Below, in pieces: positions 1 through 7,578 of a stretch of DNA of 64,000 bases. Position 1 is the first letter of the stretch; every line of letters begins with the position of its first letter. Made by a program: the position numbers and the translations under genes. The notes below the pieces were generated by a model. It was not told where the DNA came from. It saw only the letters and a program-made list of their open reading frames with translations, and did no database searches. This DNA is from Cryptosporangium sp044454545 (GTDB lineage: Bacteria > Actinomycetota > Actinomycetes > Mycobacteriales > Cryptosporangiaceae), in NCBI RefSeq assembly GCF_044454545.1, contig NZ_JBITDV010000005.1, positions 496,001 to 560,000 of the forward strand. The letters are read 5' to 3'.

Positions 1-508
1 CTACGTGAACCATCTTCAGCTGTCGTTGATTGGCATCTGTTCGCGACTTACCAATGGCTACGAAGAAGTTTTTGTGGCTCCCCGCTAGACGTGACTTGAC
101 CTCGTCGTACTCCCCTTGCGTCAGCAGGATGGATTTCACTCCTGCCCCGGAGTTGATGGCTGAGCCCGGCTTTTTGGCCCAGGCGGTGAACTTCTGTATC
201 GCAATCTGCACATCGGCGGAAAGGAAATCTTCGCTCCCCTTGCCGCCCATATTCATCTTTTCCAACTCCTCAGCGGTGGGAGCCTTGGATGACTTAGATT
301 TGCTGTAGTCGAGGGGTGAAGGCGGCTTCTTATCTGAAAAATCAAACTTCTTGAACTTGACCTTCTTTTCCCCTTTCGGCCCTTCTGTACCCTTCTCTTC
401 TTTCTCCGGTTTCTTCGGGGGCTTCTTCTTCCCGGTGAAAAATGACTCGTCGTCGTCGGTCTTCTTCTTCAAGACATAACTCGCCGGCTCACCTTCGAGG
501 GGGTTCAT
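1..508 (-). CDS. Lys-rich protein of unknown function, partial
   Basis: The frame opens at an ATG (508-506) and is still open at the window edge, so about 169 N-terminal residues are visible. A Shine-Dalgarno AAAGGA sits 7 nt before the ATG. The first ~75 residues are low-complexity and very rich in Lys with Pro, Asp and Glu. A more globular stretch follows (around SADVQIAIQKFTAWAKK and GEYDEVKSRLAGSHKNFF). I do not recognise the family. The gene is clearly richer in A/T and in codons such as AAG, GAA and TCT than its neighbours, which suggests recent transfer. The 3' end lies outside the window. Confidence 0.7.
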   Translation of the reverse strand, partial: MNPLEGEPASYVLKKKTDDDESFFTGKKKPPKKPEKEEKGTEGPKGEKKVKFKKFDFSDKKPPSPLDYSKSKSSKAPTAEELEKMNMGGKGSEDFLSADVQIAIQKFTAWAKKPGSAINSGAGVKSILLTQGEYDEVKSRLAGSHKNFFVAIGKSRTDANQRQLKMVHV

Positions 509-665
509 GTGGCCGTCCTTTCGGGATCACCGGTCCGGTGAGCCGGACGTTCGCACGCCGCTGTCACACGAGCGTCACCGGCGGGCGTCGACGAGGGGCG
601 TCGACGGGGACGTCGACGGGCTGCGCGCGCCGGCCGTTGCGCGGAACGTCTAGGCTCCCCGAACC

Positions 666-779
666 ATGGGCGCTCTCAAACCGTGGCACGTGTTCTCCCT
701 GCTCTGCTGCCTCCTGGTGGTGTCGGGAGGAGTAGCAGCCGTGATCGCCGCGGTGAAGCTGTCGAGCCGTAAGCGCTGA
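666..779 (+). CDS. 37-residue single-span membrane peptide
   Basis: The ATG frame begins MGALKPWHVF, continues with a hydrophobic span of about 22 residues (LLCCLLVVSGGVAAVIAAV) and ends with a basic tail (KLSSRKR). Short proteins of this pattern (MGALKPWH followed by one membrane helix and a basic end) recur in actinobacterial genomes; their function is not known to me. It stands alone between the partial Lys-rich gene and a gene-poor stretch. No strong ribosome binding site is visible, so it may be leaderless. Confidence 0.6.
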   Translation: MGALKPWHVFSLLCCLLVVSGGVAAVIAAVKLSSRKR

Positions 780-1387
780 CACGGAGGGCGCGGGATTCGG
801 CGACCTGGCATAGCACTGCAACGGCAGTTGACGGGGCTGCGCTGGTTCGTCGTTGAGTCCATTCTGCTCGGATGGTGGTGGATGTGGCGGTCGCGGACCG
901 CCGTTGCAGTACTCGTACGGCAACGACAGTGGGCCGCGGCCCGATGCCCCCGTCCAGCGGAAATGGTTATCGATGGAAAATTGCTGGTGCTCTCGCGTGG
1001 GCGATGTTCCATCGATCTCGGCGTTCCCAACGTCCGCCGGCCGAACCACTCCTGCTGCTCGCTGCCGACGAGCTCCAGTTGCGCGCCGCCGAGCCGCTTC
1101 CGGCCGATCACGTCGCGCTGCTTGCCCACGACGCCCCTGCACTAAAGGGCCACTTCGCCACCCGCCACCGCTACGTCGACGACCAGCACCGCACCGCGCT
1201 GTTCAACTCGATCGGCGAAGCCCGCGCCAGCATCACCGCGGCCGACGACGCGCCGCCGGTGAACTGATCGACCGAATGACTGAATTCCTCCGTTCCGAAC
1301 CCTGCTGACCAGCCACCCACCGCACATCAGGTCGCGCCTGGCGCGGTCCGCCCCCACCGCCACAGCAGACGTCGATAGTCTCCGGCG
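780..1387. other. 608-bp stretch without a convincing gene
   Basis: Several overlapping open frames exist here but none has consistent codon bias. The best is a + frame at 872-1267 whose last ~80 residues look protein-like (LLAADELQLRAAEPLPADHV, then ALFNSIGEARASI), while its first half is Arg/Thr noise. It could be the tail of a decayed gene. A -10-like GATAGT lies just before the Nudix gene. Confidence 0.4.
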
Positions 1388-1858
1388 GTGCCCCACAGAC
1401 CAATCGTGGACGTCCACATCCTGCTCGTCCGCGACGGTCAAGTGCTGCTCACCCAGCGCGCTGGTGGCTACGCCGCCGGCCAGTGGCATATGCCCTCCGG
1501 GAAGCTCGAGGCCGGCGAGTCCATCAAACACGCTGCCGTCCGCGAAGCCCGCGAGGAAGTCGGCGTCGATCTCGACCCGACCGCGCTGCGGTGCGTCCAC
1601 GCGCTGCACGTCCTGCCACCCGGCGAAGACCCACGGGTCGGATTCTTCTTCGAAGCTACTGACTGGACCGGCGACCCGGTGAACCAGGAGCCGGAGAAGT
1701 GCTCGGCGATCGGCTGGTTCGCCCTCGACAACCTGCCGGACGGGATGGTGCCCTACCCGGCGGCCGGACTCGCCGCGTACCGCCAAGGGACGTCGTTCGC
1801 CGTAGACGGCTGGGAGTCGGCCGTGCCAACGCTCCACGCGGTCGGCACTCTCGCCTGA
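1388..1858 (+). CDS. Nudix hydrolase
   Basis: A 156-residue protein from a GTG start. The Nudix box is intact: GKLEAGESIKHAAVREAREE followed by VGVDL fits GX5EX7REUXEEXGU and supplies the Mg-binding Glu residues, so it should hydrolyse a nucleoside-diphosphate-linked substrate. Length is normal for a single-domain Nudix protein. The start VDVHILLVRDGQVLLTQR is the usual first strand of the fold. It stands alone; a -10-like element very close to the GTG and the absence of a Shine-Dalgarno suggest a leaderless mRNA. Substrate cannot be assigned. It is probably chromosomal and lies outside the prophage. Confidence 0.9.
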   Translation: MPHRPIVDVHILLVRDGQVLLTQRAGGYAAGQWHMPSGKLEAGESIKHAAVREAREEVGVDLDPTALRCVHALHVLPPGEDPRVGFFFEATDWTGDPVNQEPEKCSAIGWFALDNLPDGMVPYPAAGLAAYRQGTSFAVDGWESAVPTLHAVGTLA

Positions 1859-2199
1859 CGACCGCCGCCTCGACAGCGTGTCCGTTCACGGCGTGGACGG
1901 ACCTACCCTTCCCCAGGTGCGCCCGATCTCCGGCCCGCCGGCACGTCACGAGAGGACACCGCGCGTGCCTCAGGCCGCCGACGCCGGCCCCCATGCTAAG
2001 CCCCCACCGGAGAACGCGCTGCCGCCCTAGAGCGATGACTAGGGCCCCGCATCGACCCGGCCGGCCGCGTGCCCGTCCCAACGGTCAACGGGGGTCGGTC
2101 ACCGCACCCGCCAGACAGAGTCAACCTGACCGCAGCCTGACCGCAGCCTGCCCGAATCAAGCCGATCGCAGCAGGTCAGCGCAGCAACCGGGCTGCTAG
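1859..2199. other. Intergenic stretch before the prophage junction
   Basis: I see no gene here. Open frames on both strands lack coding character. An 11-bp direct repeat (TGACCGCAGCC, twice in tandem) lies at about 2130-2152. The stretch ends at the displaced tRNA-Ser fragment. Confidence 0.5.
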
Positions 2200-2258
2200 A
2201 GCGGAGGGCGTGGGATTCGAACCCACGGTACCGGTTCCCCGGTACAGCAGTTTTCAAG
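2200..2258 (-). repeat. attachment-site copy: displaced tRNA-Ser 3' fragment
   Basis: 59 bp matching 40684-40742 with two mismatches (2228 and 2245). It covers the anticodon 3' arm, variable arm, T arm and acceptor 3' strand of tRNA-Ser. It is not a working tRNA: the 5' half is missing or too diverged. Faint similarity continues to about 2290 (for example TTGGCGAG), which could be a decayed 5' half. Confidence 0.9.
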
Positions 2259-2397
2259 TTGCCCGCCGTCAGCTTGCGGCTGTTGGCGAGTAACTGCGGG
2301 TGATTGCCGTAGATGGCCGATCGCGAGGTCAGAGGCCGAACAATGATTGCCGTGAGTTGCATGTAAACACTGTTCATTGCCCTACCTGGCCGAGCCT

Positions 2398-2463
2398 GCG
2401 TGACCAATCGGTGACCAGCACCCGGCCGTGCGGGCGTGGTTGGTCAGCCGCCACTGACCAACC
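2398..2463. repeat. Candidate integrase arm sites, left arm
   Basis: TGACCAATCGGTGACCAG at 2401-2418 (with the preceding GCG, 21 bp) is repeated exactly at 40588-40608, at the other end of the prophage. Just inward lies a perfect inverted repeat, GGTTGGTCAG (2438-2447) and CTGACCAACC (2454-2463), which reuses the TGACCA core. Four TGACCA cores within 65 bp next to an attachment site fit arm-type binding sites of a tyrosine integrase; this is inference. Confidence 0.5.
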
Positions 2464-2473
2464 GCCGCGCCGG

Positions 2474-2674
2474 CTACCTCAGGGAGTTCGTCCGCAGTCC
2501 GCCGACGAAGTCGGCCCAGGCCTGCGCTGAGAACGTGAGCTCGGGACCTCCGCCCTGCTGCTTGGTATCGCGCACGTGGATCACTGACGTCCGGGCGACC
2601 TCGACGCAGTTGCCGCTCCCCCCGCTGTACGAGCTCTTGCGCCACTCGGGCTGGGCCCGTCTGCTCAACGGCAT
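2474..2674 (-). CDS. DUF397 protein
   Basis: 66 residues with the DUF397 pattern: EWRKSSYSGGSGNCVEVA, then VIHVRDTK, then ELTFSAQAWADFVGGL. The start chosen is the ATG at 2674 (MPLSRRAQPEW), just downstream of the XRE gene end (8 nt gap), so the two are almost certainly co-transcribed. DUF397 proteins usually travel with XRE/DUF5753 regulators in actinobacteria (WhiJ-type pairs) and are thought to modulate their partner. A longer upstream frame overlaps the XRE gene and is not used. Here the pair sits just inside the left attachment site of a prophage. Confidence 0.9.
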   Translation of the reverse strand: MPLSRRAQPEWRKSSYSGGSGNCVEVARTSVIHVRDTKQQGGGPELTFSAQAWADFVGGLRTNSLR

Positions 2675-2682
2675 TGGATCTC

Positions 2683-3609
2683 CTATTCGTCGTCCCGCAG
2701 GGTTTCTGCGGCCTGACCGATCATGTCGAGCGACTCTGTGCACCCGAGAGCGCACCCCAGGAGCCGCTCTGTGACCGTCCGATAGCGGCCTACCCCCTCG
2801 ACGTCCTCGACATAGACGGCCTGGGTCGGTGTCTCGGAATACGCGACGGGCCCAGCATCGTCGCCGGCGAACTCCATCAGCACAAAGGCACCGGTCTCGA
2901 CGCCCACGTGCAGGCCAACCCGGTACGGAATCACCAGGACGTCGACGTTCGGCCACTGCGCGACCCCGACGAGATACTCCAGCTGCGTTCGCATGATGAA
3001 TCGATCGGCGGGACCGCGGCGCAGCACGTTTTCGTCGATGATCGCGGTCAGCCGCAGCGGCTCGTTCGGGCACTTGAGCAGTGCCTGGCGCTTGAGTCTG
3101 ACCATGATGCGGCTGGCGAGATCCTGGTGGCTGATGTCGCCCTCGGTGGCCCGGATGACGGCCTCGGCGTACGCCGGCGTCTGCAACAAGCCGGGGACGA
3201 TCGCGATCTCGTAGTCGACGAGGTGCACGGCGTCCGCCTCGAGGCCGACGTAGAAGTCGAAGCGGAGCTTTTCCATCCACGGCTGAGTTACGCCGAGAAC
3301 ACCCGGCCGCCCGGCGCGCTCGGCTAGCGCGACCAGTTCCTCGACTGTCGGGTCGTCCAGTCCAAGGCCGCACGCGACGAGGAGGCCTCGAACGTCATGG
3401 GGGCGAAGGTGCTTCTTGCGACCATTTAGCCATCTATTGATTGTCGAGGGATCTAGCCCCACTTTCCGGGCTATTTCTTCCGGGGAGAGAGGACTTCGTC
3501 TCACGATCTTACGAAGCCGGTCGAGCAGCATCCGCCGAGCGAGCGTCGGATTCGGCGCGTTCTGCTTCGCCCCACCTTGGGGCGCATCGGCCGATTCGGG
3601 ATCCGTCAC
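2683..3609 (-). CDS. XRE-family regulator with DUF5753-like C-terminal domain
   Basis: 308 residues from a GTG at 3609. The helix-turn-helix is at about residues 28-60 (RRSPLSPEEIARKVGLDPST, then INRWLNG). The rest matches the DUF5753 pattern of actinobacterial regulators: YEIAIVPGLLQTPAYAEAVI, then a middle beta-rich part with RRGPADRFIMRTQLEYL and GAFVLMEFAGDD, ending near the DUF397 gene. It is the DNA-binding half of a WhiJ-like pair. Three copies of a CGAATGCA element lie over and upstream of the start codon and are likely its own operators. A TTG at 3672 would give a longer N-terminus that reads through these operators and is less likely. Confidence 0.88.
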   Translation of the reverse strand: MTDPESADAPQGGAKQNAPNPTLARRMLLDRLRKIVRRSPLSPEEIARKVGLDPSTINRWLNGRKKHLRPHDVRGLLVACGLGLDDPTVEELVALAERAGRPGVLGVTQPWMEKLRFDFYVGLEADAVHLVDYEIAIVPGLLQTPAYAEAVIRATEGDISHQDLASRIMVRLKRQALLKCPNEPLRLTAIIDENVLRRGPADRFIMRTQLEYLVGVAQWPNVDVLVIPYRVGLHVGVETGAFVLMEFAGDDAGPVAYSETPTQAVYVEDVEGVGRYRTVTERLLGCALGCTESLDMIGQAAETLRDDE

Positions 3610-3672
3610 GAATGCAAGTCTGCCACTGCAATTTGCATTCGAATACTGCCCTTGCACGAATGCAGTTTGCAA
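3607..3672 (-). promoter_or_regulatory. Operator array and promoter of the XRE/DUF397 pair
   Basis: CGAATGCA occurs three times: + strand at 3609-3616, - strand at 3634-3641, + strand at 3658-3665, about 24 bp apart. Further TTGCAA/TGCAA half sites lie between. A leftward promoter fits: -35 TTGCAA (3672-3667), 18-nt spacer, -10 CAGTAT (3648-3643). The repeats overlap it, as expected for autorepression. Confidence 0.55.
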
Positions 3673-3951
3673 CCTTGAAATTCCACTGTGTACGGAGCAC
3701 TCTCATGTCGTGCCTCGTTACCCGACGCATCAGCAGGGTGACAGTGGCAACCTCGCCAACCTCGGGGCTGCACGATCAGGCGGGGCCCGGTGGCGGGAGT
3801 GCACAATCGGAAACCTTGACCCGGCGGATGGTTGCTGCACTCTCGCCCGGTGGGCGAACCTGGACTGCCGCACCGGTGGACCGGACGGCCGTCCGGTGTG
3901 GACCGTTCGGACGTGCCGAACCGCACTCAGCTGCGCCTACGCTGCGCCGCC

Positions 3952-4449
3952 ATGACGACGTCGTATCCCCCGCAGTCCGGCCAGAGCCAGTGGAATCCTC
4001 AACCGCCCTCCGCTCCGCGTCGCAGGGGCGCCTGGCCGCTGGTGGTCGGTGGCCTCGTCGCCCTGGTCGTCATCGGGGTCGCGCTCGTCGGAACCGTGCT
4101 GGTGATGTCCGGCAACGACGGCCCGAGTGCACCGCCAGCCGCTCAATCGCAGACGACGCCGGCAGCGGCCGACAACCCGCCAGCGGCGGCCGAGGAACTC
4201 GTGACGTGCGGGCAGTTCGTGTCGTCGGCGACCACAGGCACGCCCCTCGACGGGCTGCAACCGATCGCGTGGACCACCCGGATCCTTGAGGATCATCTCG
4301 CGGCCGACGGGAAGCCTGTGCCCGCCAGGGTCGAGGCGACGTCAGAATTCTTCAAGGACGTCATCGCCCGCTGCTACGGCGATTCCGCCCTGCCTGCGGA
4401 GGACGCGGCGAATGCGGTCTACCTCTACGACCGCGGCCAGTACGCGTAG
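3952..4449 (+). CDS. Membrane-anchored small protein of unknown function
   Basis: 165 residues from the ATG at 3952. A Pro/Gln/Ser-rich cytoplasmic start of about 30 residues (MTTSYPPQSGQSQWNPQPP) precedes one strong membrane helix (WPLVVGGLVALVVIGVALVG, near 32-52). A Pro/Ala linker then leads to an extracytoplasmic domain of about 90 residues with two Cys residues (VTCGQF and ARCYGD) that could form a disulfide. This layout is common for actinobacterial secreted or anchored proteins of unknown role. Transcription probably starts close to the ATG (TACGCT -10-like box). A strong hairpin follows the stop. It belongs to the rightward accessory block of the prophage. Confidence 0.75.
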   Translation: MTTSYPPQSGQSQWNPQPPSAPRRRGAWPLVVGGLVALVVIGVALVGTVLVMSGNDGPSAPPAAQSQTTPAAADNPPAAAEELVTCGQFVSSATTGTPLDGLQPIAWTTRILEDHLAADGKPVPARVEATSEFFKDVIARCYGDSALPAEDAANAVYLYDRGQYA

Positions 4450-4481
4450 CTGAATCTGCTGGCTTCGCCGGTGGGACTAAA

Positions 4482-4508
4482 CGGCCGCCGGCATCACGCC
4501 GGCGGCCG
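4482..4508 (+). terminator. Hairpin terminator
   Basis: Perfect 11-bp arms CGGCCGCCGGC (4482-4492) and GCCGGCGGCCG (4498-4508) with a 5-nt loop, 33 bp after the stop of the membrane-anchored protein gene. No T tract, as is usual in this GC range. Confidence 0.65.
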
Positions 4509-4653
4509 CTGCGAGTAGCTCCAGCGACGCCGGTCGCCTGGGCCTCGATCACCGTACCCCGTTCACGCCCCGCAGGAAGTCCCCACAACGCGTAGCGTCA
4601 GTCATGCGAGTAGTACCCAGCACCACCACGCCGTGTGACAGACGGAGCACCTC

Positions 4654-5886
4654 ATGCCTAGGGACCCCCATGCCTCCGGCCAGTCCGAGTCTGATTCGAT
4701 CGGAGCGCGGATCCGCGCCCGCCGACTCACTCGGAAGAACTGGTCAATCCGCTACATCGCTGACCGCGCTGGCCTCGACAACTCATATCTAAGCCGGGTC
4801 GAACGCGGCGAGCGGGCGATCAATAACCGCTTCGTCCTGAACAGATTGGCCGCTGCCCTGGAGTGCTCCGTGGCCGACCTCACCGGCCAGCCCTACGTAC
4901 CCGCCGATCAGGAGCTCGAGACCGCCCACCGGTGGGTTCACAGCACACGCCATTCGCTGCTCAGTCTCGATCTCGCCGAACCGGCAGAAGCAGGGCCCAC
5001 CCGCCATATCGACCAGGTGGCGGCCGAAGCCGACCTGATCGCTGCCCTGCGCCGCAGCTGCGACTACGCCGGAATCACCAGCCGGCTCCCCGCACTGCTC
5101 GATGAGCTGTACGCGCACGCGACCCGCGGCGGGGAAACCGAACGCGCACTGTCACTTCTCATCGGGGTCGGGAACGCGGCCGCGTACACCCTGTCGAGGC
5201 TGGGATATCCAGGTGACGGCTACGTCGCTGCGCGCATCGGGCATGAAGCTGGTCAGCACCTCGGCGACCCAGTGTCGCGCGGGGTCGCCGACTTCGCGTT
5301 GGCACACGCGGTGGGCGGCGGAGGTGGCGCCTACCGCCGGATGCTGACGATCGCTGATCGGGCAACCGGCCGGCTGTCCGCTGTGAAGGACACTCCCGAT
5401 TCCCTCGAGACGCGAGGCATGCTGACGCTGACAGCGGCGACCGGACACCTCGGGGTCGGCGATGTGACGCGTGCGCGGGACGCGTTGGCCGAGGCAAAGC
5501 AGATCGCGGGGGTCACCGGCGAGAGAGGCGGGTGGTCGCATTTCGGGCCGACCAACGCTTCCTTCTGGGAGGTCGCGCTCGAGGTTGACATGGGCAACCC
5601 AGGCCGCGCGGTCGAGATCGCGCGCACCGTTCAGCCGTCCGCCGTCGACTCGCCCAGCCGCCAGGTTGCCTTCCACCTCGACGTCGCCCGGGCGTTGACG
5701 TCGCTCCGCGGACGGCACCACGAAGCGACTCGCCAGCTGCTGACGGCCGAGCGGCTCGCCCCTCAGCGGACACGCTCGGCACCCCACGCTAGGGAGACGG
5801 CGCGCGAGCTCGCCGAAACTGCGAAGAAAGCGGCCGTCGGGCCGGACCTCCGCGGGTTCTGCGAGCGCGCCGGAGTCGCTGTCTAG
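4654..5886 (+). CDS. XRE-family regulator with TPR-like C-terminal region
   Basis: 410 residues. The ATG at 4654 is preceded by GGAG at good spacing. The N-terminal HTH is at about residues 15-75 (IGARIRARRLTRKNWSIRYI, ADRAGLDNSYLSRVERGERA). From about residue 90 the protein is all-helical with repeated Ala/Leu/Arg-rich helices, e.g. RRMLTIADRATGRLSAVKD and RALTSLRGRHHEATRQLLTA, resembling the TPR-like C-terminal half of large actinobacterial XRE proteins. It probably senses a ligand or peptide through this half. Its targets are unknown; the nearest candidate operator is the perfect palindrome at 5911-5936. Confidence 0.85.
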   Translation: MPRDPHASGQSESDSIGARIRARRLTRKNWSIRYIADRAGLDNSYLSRVERGERAINNRFVLNRLAAALECSVADLTGQPYVPADQELETAHRWVHSTRHSLLSLDLAEPAEAGPTRHIDQVAAEADLIAALRRSCDYAGITSRLPALLDELYAHATRGGETERALSLLIGVGNAAAYTLSRLGYPGDGYVAARIGHEAGQHLGDPVSRGVADFALAHAVGGGGGAYRRMLTIADRATGRLSAVKDTPDSLETRGMLTLTAATGHLGVGDVTRARDALAEAKQIAGVTGERGGWSHFGPTNASFWEVALEVDMGNPGRAVEIARTVQPSAVDSPSRQVAFHLDVARALTSLRGRHHEATRQLLTAERLAPQRTRSAPHARETARELAETAKKAAVGPDLRGFCERAGVAV

Positions 5887-5910
5887 AGCACGCACGACAT
5901 CCCGCGAAAT

Positions 5911-5936
5911 TTGGTGCTGCCAGTTGGCAGCACCAA
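5911..5936. promoter_or_regulatory. Perfect 26-bp palindrome
   Basis: TTGGTGCTGCCA (5911-5922), GT, TGGCAGCACCAA (5925-5936). It lies between the XRE-TPR gene and the recombinase-like gene. Low-GC flanks (GAAATTTGG) and position suit an operator; it could also terminate the upstream transcript. Confidence 0.5.
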
Positions 5937-6005
5937 CCCTCCAGATCAGCCTTACGTTCCGTGTTACCGCGCTGGCGGCGAGTAAAACGGACGGAAGGCG
6001 CTCGC

Positions 6006-6578
6006 ATGATGGATCGACGTGCGACCGAACCGCGGGGCGACGCGCTGCCCGCGGGCACGCAGCCGCCCGATTACGACCCCGGTAGCCGCCAGCGCGGGCA
6101 ATCTCCTGCGGATGAGGACGGGGGTCCGGCACCCGCGGGATTGGGTGATGGGGACGTGGAGCACCGCAGCCGACTTCGCGTCCCCATCGTCACCGACCAC
6201 TCCGGTGACGACCGAGGACCCGCAGCCGTGTACTTGCGGGCTAGCGCCGATCCAACTCAGATCGACAAACCGATCCAGGGCGTGGAAGAGGCGCACCGCC
6301 GCGCCTCGCGCTTCGCCTCGCGCTACGGCTACCCGATCATCGGACGGTTCCAAGACGTCACCGATCTGCCGCTCCCGTCCGTCGATTCCGCCTTCGGGCA
6401 GCTGCTCGAACAGATCGACGCGGGTGTGATTCGCGTCGTGCTCATTCCGTCGGCCATTTGGCTCGCGCCGATTCCGGAGGCCCAGCAGCGGATGGCGGCG
6501 ATGATCGCCGACCACGGGGCGACGCTGGTGCTCGTCGACGCATCGACGGCGCTGGGCATCACACCTTCAGGCAGATGA
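6006..6578 (+). CDS. Degenerate serine-recombinase-like protein
   Basis: 190 residues from the ATG at 6006 (Shine-Dalgarno GGAAGG). The first ~70 residues are disordered (Pro/Gly/Asp). The rest resembles the catalytic N-terminal domain of serine recombinases: AAVYLRASADPTQ in the place of the usual YxRVSTxxQ with its catalytic Ser, then a GYPIIGRFQDV strand, then LLEQIDAGVIRVVLIPSA. The Arg motif that normally follows (DRLxR) is replaced by IWLAPI and no DNA-binding tail is present. It therefore looks like a non-catalytic relative, perhaps a regulator. Assignment rests on motif likeness only. Confidence 0.5.
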   Translation: MMDRRATEPRGDALPAGTQPPDYDPGSRQRGQSPADEDGGPAPAGLGDGDVEHRSRLRVPIVTDHSGDDRGPAAVYLRASADPTQIDKPIQGVEEAHRRASRFASRYGYPIIGRFQDVTDLPLPSVDSAFGQLLEQIDAGVIRVVLIPSAIWLAPIPEAQQRMAAMIADHGATLVLVDASTALGITPSGR

Positions 6579-6819
6579 TCGGGTCGTGCTCTGGCATCGG
6601 CCGCTCATCCCCGAGGACGTAGCGACCGCTTACGGGCTGCTCGATCTGCGCATCCCGTACGTCATGCATCACGGCCACGACGACGAGACCCGGTGCAGCT
6701 CCGGCCTGCACTGGGGCGCCGTACCGCTGTGGCCGTGCTCCCGCGTCCAGTGGGCCAGGGACGTAACTCGCCGCCGAGGTACGCGGCGAGATCGACCACT
6801 CTGCAGAGGAGCCTCACCC

Positions 6820-7302
6820 GTGAGTACCGATGATCTCGCCGGCGTCTTCGCGCTCGCCCAGCGAGAGATCGTGGGTGTGAAGGCCATCTCCCGTGCGTGC
6901 CCCACCCGCGATGCTGCGGCGTTCCGGCACTGGCGGGTGACGCGACGTCTTCCACCCGGCTGGGGCGACGAGTGGACGACGCTCGTGGCCCGGACGGTCC
7001 AGCCCCCGGGCGGTGTACCGATCCGTCGGCTGTGCCTCCTGCCCCACGGCCACACCGACTACATCGACTTCCTGCTCTGCGCCCTCGAGCCGGTCGCGGC
7101 CGCGGGTGAAGATGTGCGGATCGGCTGGCTGGAGGACTATGGCGAGCAGCCCGGCCGACGATGGATCATCGATCGGCGATCGACCTGGAAGTACACGGCC
7201 CAGGGGCTGGTGGAGACACCGGCCGACGACCTGGACGCCCGGTGGATCACCCGCGTCGAGGCGACGCCGACCCTCAAGGACCACGTGCGCAGCTTCACAT
7301 GA
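6820..7302 (+). CDS. Hypothetical protein
   Basis: 160 residues from the GTG at 6820, which has a good GAGGAG 8 nt upstream. I do not recognise the family. It is mixed alpha/beta without membrane spans; visible stretches are HWRVTRRLPPGWGDEWTTLV and RIGWLEDYGEQPGRRWIIDR. The frame is open further upstream to a GTG at 6586, 7 nt after the preceding stop, and residues there (YVMHHGHDDETRCSSGLHWG) look protein-like. The join region is Arg-rich and poor, so the upstream part may be a separate or decayed gene fused by loss of its stop. I prefer 6820. Confidence 0.6.
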   Translation: MSTDDLAGVFALAQREIVGVKAISRACPTRDAAAFRHWRVTRRLPPGWGDEWTTLVARTVQPPGGVPIRRLCLLPHGHTDYIDFLLCALEPVAAAGEDVRIGWLEDYGEQPGRRWIIDRRSTWKYTAQGLVETPADDLDARWITRVEATPTLKDHVRSFT

Positions 7303-7380
7303 TCGTCGCCCCGCGGATGACCGCGTCAAACCTGTCCGGTCCGGCGCCCGGCCGGTCCGGGGTACCGAAGGAGGCACAAC

Positions 7381-7506
7381 ATGGCCGCGGAGACGTGCCC
7401 GAGTTGCGGGCAGCGGGTGACCGTGGGCAGCGACGGCAAGTTCAATCCGCATCAGAAGGGCGGCACCGGCACGGCGACGTGCCCCAAATCCAACAAGCAG
7501 GCGTGA
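7381..7506 (+). CDS. 41-residue Cys-containing (zinc-finger-like) protein
   Basis: The ATG follows a near-perfect GAAGGAGG. The product begins MAAETCPSCGQRVTV and ends GTATCPKSNKQA. CxxC plus a third Cys 27 residues further on suggests a small zinc knuckle, although a fourth ligand is not evident (His24 is possible). It lies between two rightward accessory genes with ~75-bp gaps. Function unknown. Confidence 0.65.
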   Translation: MAAETCPSCGQRVTVGSDGKFNPHQKGGTGTATCPKSNKQA

Positions 7507-7578
7507 CCTGATCGTCGCGCCCGGTGCGGAGGGCCAAGGCTGCACCGGGCGCGACCCGACGAGAGGTACCGTGCCCCA

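Noticed and set aside
564..1142. Overlapping leftward frames (192 and 159 codons)
   Set aside because: Arg/Pro/Gln noise on the complement, no start signal, no codon bias and no motif.
872..1267. Rightward frame with a protein-like end
   Set aside because: The first half lacks coding character and no homology is recognised; possibly a gene remnant, so not called as a gene.
2200..2290. A second tRNA-Ser gene at the left end
   Set aside because: Only the 3' part matches; the anticodon 5' arm no longer pairs and the acceptor 5' strand is absent.
3441..4289. 282-codon rightward frame across the XRE promoter and the membrane-anchored gene
   Set aside because: Spans the operator region without coding bias; the true gene starts at 3952 in another frame.
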